From: Streptomyces sp. NBC_00271
GTDB lineage: Bacteria; Actinomycetota; Actinomycetes; Streptomycetales; Streptomycetaceae
Direction of reading: 5' to 3'
Assembly (NCBI RefSeq): GCF_036178845.1
Contig: NZ_CP108070.1
Coordinates: 4,464,001 to 4,528,000, forward strand
Length of the DNA stretch: 64,000 nucleotides
Shown here: positions 23,029 through 32,786 of the stretch, piece by piece
How positions within the stretch are numbered: the first letter of the stretch is position 1
Layout: the number at the start of each line of letters is the position of its first letter
Notes under the pieces: generated by a model
The model's database searches: none
Seen by the model: the letters and a program-made list of their open reading frames with translations, nothing else
Told to the model about the DNA's origin: nothing
Program-made: the position numbers and the translations under genes

Positions 23029-24882
23029 GCAATCGAAGCACGGGGTCCAGCGGCAGTCCTCGACCTCCGTCTCGTCGAGGGCGTCCTGCCAGTCCTCCCA
23101 GAGCCAGTCCTTGTCGAGGCCGGAGTCGAGGTGGTCCCAGGGAAGGACCTCCTCGTAGGTCTTCTCACGGGTCGTGTACCAGTCGACGTCCACACCGAAG
23201 GCGGGGAGGGTCTTCTCGGCGCAGGCCATCCAGCGGTCGTACGAGAAGTGCTCGCGCCAGCCGTCGAAGCGGCCACCGTCCTCGTAAACCGCGCGGATGA
23301 CGGCGCCGATGCGGCGGTCACCGCGGGAGAGCAGGCCCTCGACGATGCCGGGCTTGCCGTCGTGGTAGCGGAAGCCGATGGAGCGGCCGTACTTCTTGTC
23401 GCCGCGGATCTTGTCGCGGAGCTTCTCCAGGCGGGCGTCCGTCTCCTCGGCGGAGAGCTGGGGCGCCCACTGGAAGGGGGTGTGCGGCTTGGGGACGAAG
23501 CCGCCGATCGACACCGTGCAGCGGATGTCGTTCTGGCCGGAGACCTTGCGGCCCTCGGCGATCACGTTCATCGCCATGTCGGCGATCTGCAGGACGTCCT
23601 CGTCCGTCTCCGTCGGCAGGCCGCACATGAAGTACAGCTTCACCTGGCGCCAGCCGTTGCCGTACGCCGTGGAGACGGTCCGGATGAGGTCCTCCTCCGA
23701 GACCATCTTGTTGATGACCTTGCGCATGCGCTCGGAGCCGCCCTCCGGCGCGAAGGTCAGACCGGAGCGCCGGCCGTTCCTCGTCAGCTCGTTCGCCAGG
23801 TCGACGTTGAAGGCGTCCACACGGGTCGAGGGGAGGGACAGACCGATCTTGTCCTCCTCGTAGCGGTCCGCCAGGCCCTTGGCGATGTCGCCGATCTCGG
23901 AGTGGTCGGCGGAGGAGAGGGACAGCAGGCCGACCTCCTCGAAGCCCGTCGCCTTCAGGCCCTTCTCCACCATCTCGCCGATGCCCGTGATCGAGCGCTC
24001 GCGCACCGGGCGGGTGATCATGCCCGCCTGGCAGAAGCGGCAGCCGCGCGTGCAGCCGCGGAAGATCTCGACCGACATGCGCTCGTGGACCGTCTCCGCC
24101 AGCGGCACCAGCGGCTGCTTGGGGTACGGCCACTCGTCGAGGTCCATGACCGTGTGCTTGCTGACCCGCCACGGGACGCCCGACTTGTTCGGGACGACTC
24201 GGGCGATACGGCCGTCGGGGAGGTACTCGACGTCGTAGAAGGCCGGGATGTAGACGTTGCCCGTCTTCGCGAGGCGGAAGAGGACCTCCTCGCGGCCGCC
24301 CGGCCGGCCCTCCGCCTTCCAGGCCCGGATGATGTCGGTCATGTCCAGCACGGCCTGCTCGCCGTCGCCGATGATCGCCGCGTCGATGAAGTCGGCGATC
24401 GGCTCGGGGTTGAAGGCCGCGTGGCCGCCGGCCAGGACGATCGGGTCGTCGAGCGTACGGTCCTTGGACTCCAGCGGGATCCCGGCCAGGTCCAGGGCCG
24501 TCAGCATGTTCGTGTAGCCCAGCTCCGTGGAGAAGGACAGACCGAAGACGTCGAAGGCCTTCACCGGGCGGTGACTGTCCACCGTGAACTGGGGGACCCG
24601 GTGCTCGCGCATCAGCTCCTCCAGGTCCGGCCAGACGCTGTACGTGCGCTCGGCGAGGACGCCCTCACGCTCGTTCAGTACCTCGTAAAGGATCATGACG
24701 CCCTGGTTGGGCAGCCCGACCTCGTACGCGTCCGGGTACATCAGCGCCCAGCGGACGTCACAGGCGTCCCAGGGCTTGACCGTGGAGTTGAGCTCTCCGC
24801 CGACGTACTGGATCGGCTTCTGCACATGCGGGAGCAGAGCTTCGAGCTGTGAAAACACCGATACAGCGGCTTCGGCAGGCAT
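22912..24882 (-). CDS. TIGR03960 family B12-binding radical-SAM protein
   Basis: 656 residues. N-terminal cobalamin-binding-like region (WALMYPDAYEVGLPNQGVMI, GLSFSTELGYTN), a radical-SAM core with the cluster motif FRGCTRGCRFCQAGM (CxxxCxxC), and a Cys-rich tail (CRWTPCFDCGVCPQMDT). The family is conserved across actinobacteria and Firmicutes, with TIGR03936 as its partner; the reaction is unknown, RNA or protein methylation being suspected. The ATG at 24882 has GAAGG 8 bp upstream, better than the ATG at 24927. In most streptomycetes it is next to the PVG-repeat and TIGR03936 genes; here about 9 kb of island DNA separates them. Confidence 0.92.
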   Translation of the reverse strand: MPAEAAVSVFSQLEALLPHVQKPIQYVGGELNSTVKPWDACDVRWALMYPDAYEVGLPNQGVMILYEVLNEREGVLAERTYSVWPDLEELMREHRVPQFTVDSHRPVKAFDVFGLSFSTELGYTNMLTALDLAGIPLESKDRTLDDPIVLAGGHAAFNPEPIADFIDAAIIGDGEQAVLDMTDIIRAWKAEGRPGGREEVLFRLAKTGNVYIPAFYDVEYLPDGRIARVVPNKSGVPWRVSKHTVMDLDEWPYPKQPLVPLAETVHERMSVEIFRGCTRGCRFCQAGMITRPVRERSITGIGEMVEKGLKATGFEEVGLLSLSSADHSEIGDIAKGLADRYEEDKIGLSLPSTRVDAFNVDLANELTRNGRRSGLTFAPEGGSERMRKVINKMVSEEDLIRTVSTAYGNGWRQVKLYFMCGLPTETDEDVLQIADMAMNVIAEGRKVSGQNDIRCTVSIGGFVPKPHTPFQWAPQLSAEETDARLEKLRDKIRGDKKYGRSIGFRYHDGKPGIVEGLLSRGDRRIGAVIRAVYEDGGRFDGWREHFSYDRWMACAEKTLPAFGVDVDWYTTREKTYEEVLPWDHLDSGLDKDWLWEDWQDALDETEVEDCRWTPCFDCGVCPQMDTSIQIGPTGKKLLPLTVKNAAPAPAETGHAH

Positions 24883-24963
24883 CTCGCGAACCTTCGTGAG
24901 CTGGGAGGTACTGACAGGGTTGACCATCCAGCGTAACGCGGCCGGAGCCGGCCCCCGTACGCC

Positions 24964-26565
24964 TCAGACGGCACCCTGGCCCTCGATCGCCTCCCACTCC
25001 CCCGGCAGCGTCGCCTCCACCGCCGCCGCGCGCTGCTCCGCGCGGCCGTACAGCACCCCGTACGTGAACGCGTTCTCGCCCGCCTCGTGCGCCTCGGTCG
25101 CCAGCTCCCGCAGGGCCTCGCGGACCATCACGCTGTCCTGGTGGTCGCCCAGCAGCGTCTGCAGGGACTTCATCGACTTGACCAGGTCGGCGGCGGGTTC
25201 ACCGAGGGCGGGGGTGGCCGCCTCGGCCGCGTAGCGCGTGCGCTTGGCCTTCTTGCGGGCGTCGTGCATCGCGAGGTCGCGCTCGGAGCCGGGCGGCAGT
25301 TCCAGGGCCTCGCCGACCAGGTCGGCGACCTTCTTGAAGTCCTTCCGTACGGCCTTGGCGATCACCTTCTCGGGCTTCTTCGAGGCCGCCTCCTGCAGGG
25401 GCGGCCTGGCCACCAGGGTGTCCAGCGTCGTCAGCAGGTCCAGGTAGCGCTTGCCGTCCAGTACGGCGATCAGGTGCTGCCGGGAGCCGGAGCGGCGGGC
25501 TCCCGACCAGGTGTCCAGGCGGGCCTGGACGGGGCCCGTGACCAGGTCGGACGGGAGGTCGTCGAGCGCCGCCGTCAGGTGCTCGGTGAGGACCTCCTGG
25601 TCGCGGTCGACACCCAGCTCGGCGGCGAGCCACTTCAGCTCGATGCCGATCGGGTCGGTGACGGTGCGGTCGAGGATCTTGCCGTACGAGCGGAAGGTGC
25701 TGCGGAGGCGGCGGGTGGCGACGCGCATACGGTGCACGGAGTCGGGCACGTCGCGGCGGACGGCGGGGTCCAGCTCGACGATCGCGTCGCGCTGCTCGCG
25801 GACGTAGGTGAGGATGTGGTCGCCGGCGGTGTGCGGGGGCGAATCGGGGGGTTCGGGCTTCGCGGCCGTCGTCGTCGTCTTCGACACGTCAGCGACCTTG
25901 TCTGCCTTCCCCTCCTTGCCTGCCTTCTCCGACTTGCCTGCCTTCGCCGGCTTGCGGGGGGCCGTGTCGTCGAGTGCCTTGGCCAGTTTGGACGCGGAGG
26001 CGGAGCGTTTGATGCCCGCCTTGCGGAGCTTCTTCTCGACCTTGTCGAGGAAGGCCGGATCGCCGTCGTCGGCGAGTTCGACCTCGATCTCGGTCCATTC
26101 CGCGCTGCCCGCGCCGCCGCTGAGGCGCTCCGCGCGGACGCGGTCGACGCTGACCTCGGCGAGGAGGGTGCCGGAGGCGTCGACGAGGTGGCGGATGTCG
26201 CGGGCCGACAGGAGACGTACGACGGGGACCAGTTCGGCGTCGCGGATGCGGGAGCGGACGAGGGCGGTCAGGTCTTCGGGGACGGTGTCGGAGAGCGGGG
26301 CGCGGATTTCGTCGCGGACGCCCTCGGAGACGGGGAGTTTGAGGTGCCAGCCCGCGTCGTCGCCGCCGGTGCGGCGGCGGAGGGTGAGGGAGGCGGTGGC
26401 GAGCCGCTGGTCGGCCGTGTCGTAGTAGGTGGCGTCCAGTTCGGCCACGCCCTTGTCGATGACGCCCGAGACTCCCGGGACGTCGGTCAGGTCCGGGAGT
26501 GGCGCGTCGCTGCCGGCCGGGGGACCCTCGTACTTTCGCTCGATTTCGCGCTTGGTGTCCGCCAT
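24964..26565 (-). CDS. CYTH-CHAD domain protein
   Basis: 533 residues. The N-terminal CYTH (triphosphate tunnel metalloenzyme) domain shows the signature EIERKYE and strands ending DATYYDTADQRLA and LTLRRRTGG. A Lys/Ala-rich linker (about 200-250) leads to a CHAD domain with conserved His and Arg (VHRMRVATRRLRSTFRSYGK; ARKKAKRTRYAAEA). CYTH enzymes hydrolyse inorganic triphosphate or related substrates and CHAD domains bind polyphosphate, so a polyphosphate-associated triphosphatase is likely. It lies upstream of the radical-SAM gene on the same strand with about 80 bp between them. Confidence 0.92.
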   Translation of the reverse strand: MADTKREIERKYEGPPAGSDAPLPDLTDVPGVSGVIDKGVAELDATYYDTADQRLATASLTLRRRTGGDDAGWHLKLPVSEGVRDEIRAPLSDTVPEDLTALVRSRIRDAELVPVVRLLSARDIRHLVDASGTLLAEVSVDRVRAERLSGGAGSAEWTEIEVELADDGDPAFLDKVEKKLRKAGIKRSASASKLAKALDDTAPRKPAKAGKSEKAGKEGKADKVADVSKTTTTAAKPEPPDSPPHTAGDHILTYVREQRDAIVELDPAVRRDVPDSVHRMRVATRRLRSTFRSYGKILDRTVTDPIGIELKWLAAELGVDRDQEVLTEHLTAALDDLPSDLVTGPVQARLDTWSGARRSGSRQHLIAVLDGKRYLDLLTTLDTLVARPPLQEAASKKPEKVIAKAVRKDFKKVADLVGEALELPPGSERDLAMHDARKKAKRTRYAAEAATPALGEPAADLVKSMKSLQTLLGDHQDSVMVREALRELATEAHEAGENAFTYGVLYGRAEQRAAAVEATLPGEWEAIEGQGAV

Positions 26566-26639
26566 GAACTGAATCTAGTGGCTGTCGAGCCGGGATGGCA
26601 GTACCAGCCCCATCCAGGACCTCCGGGAACGACCGGATC

Positions 26640-27390
26640 TCGCCCCCGCCGCCCCTACCCGTCCCATCCCCAGGGGCTCCGCCCCTTCAACCCCACCGGG
26701 GGCTACGCCCCCTGAACCCCCACGGGGCTGCCGCCCCTGCACCCCGCCATGGGCTGCACCCCTTGGACCCCGCAGGCCTCCGCCCCTGCACCCCACCGGG
26801 GGCCGCTGCCCCCTACCTCCCCCCGACAGGGCTCTGCCCCGCGCCTCATCGGGGGCTGCTGCCCCCCTGAGATCCCGCAGGGCTCTGCCCTAGCGCCCCA
26901 CTGGGGGCTGCCGCCCCCTACACCCCCGCAGGGCTCCGCCGTTGGACCCCGACGGGCCTGCGGCCCCGACCCCCGCCGGGGCTGCGCCCCAGACCCCTGC
27001 CCGGGCGGGTGGGATGGGCGGGACGGGGCGGGGCGGGGTAAGTAGGGCACGGCCTGAACGGCCTCGTCCTCAAACGCCGAACGGGCTGAAAGATGCGCGC
27101 CGGGGTGAGTGGGTAGGACGTGGGGGGCACGGCCTTGTGGGTGGAGAGACGGCCGCCTCGTCCTCAAACGCCGGACGCGCGAGGTGAGCTGAGGGCGGGA
27201 CTGAATCGGGCACGCCCTTCCGAACACCGGACGCCCAAGGCTTTTAGGGGCGCGAGGAACTGCGCGACCAGCCCCCACCGGACCGCACCCGAAAAACCAA
27301 CCGGGGCCAGGGGCGAAGCCCCGGCTCAGGGGCGCGAGGAACTGCGCGACCAGCCCCCACCAGACCGCACCCGAAGACGCACCCCCTCCC
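26640..27390. repeat. Gene-free block of dispersed GC-rich repeats
   Basis: The 840-bp gap between CYTH-CHAD and rodA has no gene. It starts with a cccctacccgtcccatcccc element, continues with imperfect copies of a GGGGCTCCGCCCC-centred unit (26668-26990), then two cctcgtcctcaaacgccg elements (27061, 27152) and two copies of the ggcgcgaggaactgcgcgac hairpin element (27247, 27331). All three element types recur in other gaps of this window. Confidence 0.8.
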
Positions 27391-27407
27391 GCCCAACCGC
27401 CGGAGGC

Positions 27408-28604
27408 CTACGCCGACATGGGGCGTTGGACTCTGATCGACTGCAACAACCCCACCGCCACCCACACCGCGAACATCGACGAGCCACCGTAGGAGACGAA
27501 GGGCAGGGGGAGGCCCGCGACCGGCATGATGCCCAGGGTCATGCCGATGTTCTCGAAGGCCTGGAAGGCGAACCAGGCGATGATGCCGGCGGCGACGATC
27601 GTGCCGTACAGCTCGGTGGTCTCGCGGGCGATGCGGCAGGCCCGCCACAGCACGACGCCCAGCAGGAGCAGGATCAGGCCCGCGCCCACGAAGCCCAGTT
27701 CCTCGCCCGCGACCGTGAAGACGAAGTCTGTCTGTTGTTCCGGGACGAACTGGCCCGTGGTCTGGGAGCCGTGGCCCAGGCCCGTGCCGAAGAGGCCGCC
27801 GGAGCCGATGGCGATACGGGCCTGGTTGGTGTTGTAGCCGACGCCCGCCGGGTCGAGGTCGGGGTTGGCGAAGGCGGCGAAGCGGTTGATCTGGTACTCG
27901 TCGAGGATCTTGAGCTGCCAGATCGCCACCGCGCCCAGCGCACCGGCACCGAGCAGACCGAACACCCAGCGGTTGGAGGCGCCGGAGGCGAGCAGCACGC
28001 CGAGCACGATGATGACCGCGACCATGATCGTGCCCAGGTCGGGCATGAGCAGCACGATCATCATCGGGACGGCCGCGAGGCCCAACGCCTGCAGCACCGT
28101 GCGGTGGTCGGGGTACTGCTTGTCGCCCGCGTCCACCCGGGTGGCCAGCAGCATCGCCATGCCCAGAATGATCGTGATCTTGGTGAACTCGGCGGGCTGG
28201 AGCGACAGACCGCCCGCGACGAGCCAGTTGCGCTGGCCGTTGATCGTCGCGCCGAGCGGGGTCAGCACCAGCAGGATCATGAAGACCGAGAGGCCGTACA
28301 GGATCGGGACCGCCGTGCGCAGGGTGCGGTGACCCAGCCAGATCGTGCCGACCATCAGGCCGAACCCGATGCCGGTGTTCATGAGGTGGCGGATGAGGAA
28401 GTAGTAGGGGTCGCCCTGGTTGATCTCGGTGCGGTTGCGGGTCGCCGAGTAGACGAGGGCCGAGCCGATCAGGGACAGCGCGAGGGCCGAGAGCAGTATC
28501 GGCCAGTCGAGGCGGCGGGCCAGGGAGTCACGGGCGAGCAGCCGTGACAGCCCGCCGCGGGCGGGGCCGTAGCCGGAGACGGAGAAGTTGTTCGCTCCGG
28601 TCAT
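27408..28604 (-). CDS. rodA: RodA/FtsW-family peptidoglycan glycosyltransferase (SEDS)
   Basis: 398-residue SEDS protein with about ten membrane segments. Key features: DWPILLSALALSLIGSALVY as first segment, NTGIGFGLMVGTIWLGHRTL, NGQRNWLVAGGLSLQPAEFT (with the conserved periplasmic-facing region), and FVSYGGSSMFAVWVAVGLLQ at the end. SEDS proteins polymerise lipid II and work with a class B PBP; here the PBP gene is immediately upstream and overlaps by ATGA. With mreBCD this forms the Streptomyces spore-wall synthesis cluster. The first 28 residues are a soluble extension. Confidence 0.95.
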   Translation of the reverse strand: MTGANNFSVSGYGPARGGLSRLLARDSLARRLDWPILLSALALSLIGSALVYSATRNRTEINQGDPYYFLIRHLMNTGIGFGLMVGTIWLGHRTLRTAVPILYGLSVFMILLVLTPLGATINGQRNWLVAGGLSLQPAEFTKITIILGMAMLLATRVDAGDKQYPDHRTVLQALGLAAVPMMIVLLMPDLGTIMVAVIIVLGVLLASGASNRWVFGLLGAGALGAVAIWQLKILDEYQINRFAAFANPDLDPAGVGYNTNQARIAIGSGGLFGTGLGHGSQTTGQFVPEQQTDFVFTVAGEELGFVGAGLILLLLGVVLWRACRIARETTELYGTIVAAGIIAWFAFQAFENIGMTLGIMPVAGLPLPFVSYGGSSMFAVWVAVGLLQSIRVQRPMSA

Positions 28605-30862
28605 GTCAGGATCCTCGTCCCCCGCCGCTTCTTCGGACGGTCCGTACGCCTTCGGGTGTTGCGGTTACTGGCCGTCGGGGACGGCGTGGTGCCCGCGGGC
28701 AGCTGCTGGTCGGTGGCCCCGGGCGAGGGCGACTCGCTGGCCTGGAGGTCCTTGACCGGGTCCTTGGAGATCTCCGGGGTGTCGATCGAACCGTCCGTCT
28801 GGATCTTCGGAAGACCCTTCTGGGGGGTGGGGAGGAGCGCCTTCGACTTGTCGATGGAACCGTCGGCCTGGACGCCGTACAGCGCGTTGTAGATGTTGCG
28901 CACGGCCTCACCGGAGGCGCCGGAACCCGTACCGGCCTGGGCGATGGTCATGACGACCGTGTAGTCCTTGGTGTACGTGGCGAACCAGGACGTGGTCTGC
29001 TTGCCGTAGACCTCGGCGGTACCGGTCTTGGCGTGCAGCGCGATCTTGTCCTGCGGCCAGCCGCCGAACTTCCAGGCGGCGGTACCACGGGTGACGACGC
29101 CTTCGAGGGCCGAGTCCATGCCCTTGAGCGTGGCCTTGCTGATCGGCAGCTTGCCCTTGACCTTGGGCTTGATCTCCTGGACGGTCTTGCCGTCGGCGCT
29201 GACGATCGCCTTGCCGATGGTCGGCGTGTGGATGGTGCCGCCGTTGGCGAGCGCCCCGTAGATCATGGCCTCCTGGATCGGGGTGACGAGGGTGTCGCCC
29301 TGACCGATGGAGTAGTTGATCTCGTCACCCTCGCGCATCTTGTTGCCCTCGAGGCAGTTCTCGTACGCGATCTTCTGGACGTAGTCGCCGTCCTTCTTAC
29401 CGGTCTTGCACCAGACGTCCTTGTTGGCCTTCCAGTAGCTCTGCTTCCACTGGCGGTCCGGGACGCGGCCGGTGACCTCGTTGGGCAGGTCGACGCCGGT
29501 CTCCTTGCCGAGGCCGAACTGGTGGGCGGCCTTGAAGAAGTAGTCCTTCGGCTCCCCCTTCTTGGGGTTGATGCCGCCGTCCTTCTTCCACTCGTTGTCC
29601 GCGAGGCCGTAGAAGACGGTGTCGCAGGAGACCTCCAGGGCCCGGCCGAGCGAGATGGGGCCGAAGTTCTCGCCCTCGAAGTTCTTGAAGACCTGGCCGC
29701 CCACCGAATACGAACTGGTGCAGGGGTAGCCGCCGTCCCACTCGTAGCCGGCCTCGACCGCGGCGGCCGTGGAGACCACCTTGAAGGTCGAACCGGGCGC
29801 GGACTGACCCTGTATGGCCCTGTTGAGCAGCGGGTAGTCGGAGTTCTTTCCGGTGAGGGCCTTGTAGTCCTTGGCGGAGATGCCGCCGACCCAGGCGTTC
29901 GGGTCGTATGTCGGGGCGGACGCCATGGAGACGATCCGGCCGGTCTTGGCCTCCATCACCACGACGGCGCCCGAGTCGGCCTTGTAGTTCTCGCCGGTGA
30001 TCTTGTCGAACTGCTGGCGGGCGGTCTTCATCGCCGTGTCCAGCTCGTACTCGGCGACCCGCTGGACGCGGGAGTCGATGCTGGTGACGAGGTTGGAGCC
30101 GGACTGGGCCGCGTCGCTCTTGGCCTTGCCGATCACGCGGCCGAGGTTGTCGACCTCGTAACGGGTGACGCCGGCCTTGCCGCGCAACTCCTTGTCGTAC
30201 TGGCGCTCTAGGCCGGAGCGGCCGACCTGGTCGGAACGGAGGTAGGGCGAGCTGCTGTCCTTGGCCTGGGTGATCTCGGCGTCCGTGACGGGCGAGAGAT
30301 AGCCGAGGACCTGAGCGGTGTTGGCCTTGCCGGGGGCGGCGTAGCGGCGTACGGCCTCGGGCTCGGCGCTGATGCCGGGAAAGTCCTCGGAGCGCTCACG
30401 GATCTGCAGGGCCTGCTTGGCGGTGGCCTCGTCGGTGATGGGGATGGGCTGGTACGGGGAGCCGTTCCAGCAGGGCTGCGGCGTCTTCGCGTCACACAGC
30501 CGGACCTTCTGGATGACGTCCTCGGGCTTCATGTCCAGCACGCCGGCCAGCTTCGTCAGAACCGCCTTGCCGTCGTCCTTCATCTTCATCAGGTCGGTGC
30601 GCGAGGCGGAGACCACGAGCCGGGTCTCGTTGTCGGCGATCGGCACCCCACGCGCGTCGAGGATCGAGCCGCGTACGGCGGGCTGGACGACCTGCTGGAC
30701 GTGGTTGCCGGAGGCTTCCTTGGCGTACTCCTGGCCGTTGCGGATCTGGAGGTACCAGAGGCGGCCGCCGAGGGTGCCGAGGAGGGAGAGGACGAGGATC
30801 TGGATGACGACGAGTCGGATCTGTACCCGTGGGGTCCTGCCGGTCTCGGGAATGTTGGTCAC
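28601..30862 (-). CDS. mrdA: Penicillin-binding protein 2 (class B transpeptidase)
   Basis: 753-residue monofunctional transpeptidase for lateral/spore wall synthesis. One N-terminal membrane anchor (VIQILVLSLLGTLGGRLWYL), a dimerisation domain from about 60 to 250, and the transpeptidase domain with active-site GSTFK (SxxK) near residue 356, YSIGQG, and HAKTGTAE (KTG). The C-terminus is a Pro/Ser/Thr-rich tail with basic residues. The start at 30862 has GGGGGAGG about 10 bp upstream. The stop overlaps the rodA start, consistent with a stoichiometric RodA-PBP2 complex. Confidence 0.95.
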   Translation of the reverse strand: MTNIPETGRTPRVQIRLVVIQILVLSLLGTLGGRLWYLQIRNGQEYAKEASGNHVQQVVQPAVRGSILDARGVPIADNETRLVVSASRTDLMKMKDDGKAVLTKLAGVLDMKPEDVIQKVRLCDAKTPQPCWNGSPYQPIPITDEATAKQALQIRERSEDFPGISAEPEAVRRYAAPGKANTAQVLGYLSPVTDAEITQAKDSSSPYLRSDQVGRSGLERQYDKELRGKAGVTRYEVDNLGRVIGKAKSDAAQSGSNLVTSIDSRVQRVAEYELDTAMKTARQQFDKITGENYKADSGAVVVMEAKTGRIVSMASAPTYDPNAWVGGISAKDYKALTGKNSDYPLLNRAIQGQSAPGSTFKVVSTAAAVEAGYEWDGGYPCTSSYSVGGQVFKNFEGENFGPISLGRALEVSCDTVFYGLADNEWKKDGGINPKKGEPKDYFFKAAHQFGLGKETGVDLPNEVTGRVPDRQWKQSYWKANKDVWCKTGKKDGDYVQKIAYENCLEGNKMREGDEINYSIGQGDTLVTPIQEAMIYGALANGGTIHTPTIGKAIVSADGKTVQEIKPKVKGKLPISKATLKGMDSALEGVVTRGTAAWKFGGWPQDKIALHAKTGTAEVYGKQTTSWFATYTKDYTVVMTIAQAGTGSGASGEAVRNIYNALYGVQADGSIDKSKALLPTPQKGLPKIQTDGSIDTPEISKDPVKDLQASESPSPGATDQQLPAGTTPSPTASNRNTRRRTDRPKKRRGTRILT

Positions 30863-31014
30863 TGGTGCTGCCTCCCCCTCTCAGAGTGGGTACGGGACAC
30901 GGGCGCGCGAGCCGTGTGCGTACGGGGCGCCACATGCGTGCGAGTCATACGAGTCATACGAGTACACGGCGAACCTGGGGGCCTTGACCCCGGGGTCGGG
31001 CAACTGGCGTGTGC

Positions 31015-31680
31015 TCACAGACGCTTGACCCCCTTGATGCGCCCCGCGCGGGCGACGCGCGCCCGGGCGGCCTTGACCCGGTGGCCGCGCTGGCTGCCGA
31101 TGCGCAGGCCGGTGCCGGAGGCCAGCCAGCCCGAGGAGACGTTGGCGGCCTTGGGGCTGTTGGAATCGCCGAGCGGATTGCCCTCGGAGCGCCGGGCCAG
31201 GGCCATCAGTCCCGGGACCACGAACGGCGCGAGCAGCAGGTCGTACAGGGCGGCCGTGAACAGCAGGCTGCCCAGGCCCACATGGCGGGCGGCGGTGTCA
31301 CCGACGAGGGCGCCGACACCGGCGTACAGCAGGGTGGAGCCGACCGCGGCGGCGACGACCACGGCCATCGGCCCGGTCGCCGACTTGAGCTGGCCGTTCT
31401 CCGGCTTCGCCAGCCCCGCGAGATAGCCGATGACGCACAGCACGAGGGCGTAGCGCCCGGCGGCGTGGTCGGCGGGCGGGGCGAGGTCGGCGAGCAGGCC
31501 GGCGGCGAAGCCGATGAGGGCGCCGCCGACATGGCCGTAGACCATGGCGAGGGCCAGCACGGTGAGCAGGACGAGGTCCGGGACGGCACCCGGGAGATGA
31601 AGACGGGCGAGGACACTCACCTGGATCACCAGGGCCACCACCACCAGGGTGGCGGAGATCAGCATCCGATTGAAACGCAT
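31015..31680 (-). CDS. mreD: Rod shape-determining protein MreD
   Basis: 221-residue membrane protein with about five to six hydrophobic segments (ATLVVVALVIQVSVLARLHL near the N-terminus; ALAMVYGHVGGALIGFAAGL) and a basic C-terminal tail longer than in rods. It bridges MreC and the RodA/PBP2 machine. ATG at 31680 has GGAG 10 bp before it and lies 13 bp downstream of mreC. The 150-bp gap to mrdA downstream contains a short repeat of cgagtcata near 30944. Confidence 0.93.
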   Translation of the reverse strand: MRFNRMLISATLVVVALVIQVSVLARLHLPGAVPDLVLLTVLALAMVYGHVGGALIGFAAGLLADLAPPADHAAGRYALVLCVIGYLAGLAKPENGQLKSATGPMAVVVAAAVGSTLLYAGVGALVGDTAARHVGLGSLLFTAALYDLLLAPFVVPGLMALARRSEGNPLGDSNSPKAANVSSGWLASGTGLRIGSQRGHRVKAARARVARAGRIKGVKRL

Positions 31681-31693
31681 GGGGATTCAGCTC

Positions 31694-32632
31694 CTACGGC
31701 GTCTGGCCGGTGACGGGCTCGGACGCCGAGGGGGTGACCGTCACGGTCACGGTCGGCGTGGGCGTCGGTTTGGGCTTGGCCGGCAGCACCGTGTCGCGAG
31801 GGTCCTTGCGGGGGGCCTCTACGACGACGCCGACGATGTCGAGCTTCGAGAACGCGACGTACGGCGTGACGTAGATCGTGCGGGTCAGGTCGCCGCCCGA
31901 CGGGTCGACACGGGAGACCACGCCGACCGGGACGCCGGGCACGAAGGGCTTGTCGGCCTGCGAGCCGAAGGTGACCAGCCGGTCCCCCTTCTTGATCTTC
32001 GCCTTGCCGTTGAGCATCTCCACCCGCAGCGGGCGGTCGCCCTGACCGGAGGCGAAGCCGAGCTCGTCGCTGGACTCCATCCGCGTACCGACGGTGAAAT
32101 CGGGGTCGTTGGCGAGCAGCACGGTGGCGGTGTCCGGACCGACGGTGGTCACGCGGCCGACGAGTCCGTCGCCGTTCAGGACCGTCATGTCGCGCTGGAT
32201 GCCGTCGTTGCTGCCGACGTCGATGGTCACGGTCCAGGAGAAGCCCTGGGCGGCTCCTATGGCGATGACCTCGGCGCCCTTGATGCCGTACTGCCCGGCG
32301 CCGGCCGTCTTCAGCATCTTGTCGAGCTGGTTCAGACGGCTGCGATTGCGGTCGTCACTGCCGAGCTTGGCCTTCAGCGCCGTGTTGTCGTGCTCGAGTT
32401 GGGCGATGCGATCGTGTCGGCTGTCCGAGTCGCGGACCGCGGCGATCGCGTTGCCGACGGGGTCGACCGCGGAGGACACCCCGTTCTCGATCGGGCCGAA
32501 GACCGTCGCGGCGGCTTGGCGGGCACCCTGGACCGGTGAGTCCTGTCCACCACGGATGTCCACCGTGATCAAAGCGAACGCGATGGCGATCAGCAGCACC
32601 AGGAGCAGCCGGCTCTCTCGTGTGTCCCTCAC
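31694..32632 (-). CDS. mreC: Rod shape-determining protein MreC
   Basis: Bitopic scaffold protein: one membrane helix (LLLVLLIAIAFALITVDIRG), a coiled coil around HDRIAQLEHDNTALKAKLG, and the MreC beta-barrel domain (AEVIAIGAAQGFSWTVTID, GLVGRVTTVGPDTATV, PVGVVSRVDP). The C-terminus is a Pro/Thr tail (PKPTPTPTVTVTVTP). The GTG at 32632 gives the usual MRDTRESRLL start; an in-frame TTG at 32665 would add 11 residues. It organises wall elongation proteins at the membrane; in streptomycetes it is mainly needed for spore-wall thickening. Confidence 0.93.
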   Translation of the reverse strand: MRDTRESRLLLVLLIAIAFALITVDIRGGQDSPVQGARQAAATVFGPIENGVSSAVDPVGNAIAAVRDSDSRHDRIAQLEHDNTALKAKLGSDDRNRSRLNQLDKMLKTAGAGQYGIKGAEVIAIGAAQGFSWTVTIDVGSNDGIQRDMTVLNGDGLVGRVTTVGPDTATVLLANDPDFTVGTRMESSDELGFASGQGDRPLRVEMLNGKAKIKKGDRLVTFGSQADKPFVPGVPVGVVSRVDPSGGDLTRTIYVTPYVAFSKLDIVGVVVEAPRKDPRDTVLPAKPKPTPTPTVTVTVTPSASEPVTGQTP

Positions 32633-32786
32633 GTGCGGCGGCCGTGCCTTCCTCGTCGGTGTCAACAGGAACGCACCCCGAGCGAGTGCTGACGCCCAAG
32701 GGTGTTATGGGGGAGCTTATGCCTCGATATCAACGATCCGCCGTACGAGAGGCGATCATCCCGTACGGCGGAATCGAAGAGTTGCC

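Noticed and set aside
22807..24852. A 681-codon plus-strand frame opposite the radical-SAM gene
   Set aside because: Antisense shadow; the minus strand has the CxxxCxxC cluster and family motifs.
26640..27390. CRISPR-like array from the repeats near 26.7 kb and 53.2 kb
   Set aside because: Units are not separated by constant-length unique spacers, vary in length, and recur in other intergenic gaps; no cas genes are present.
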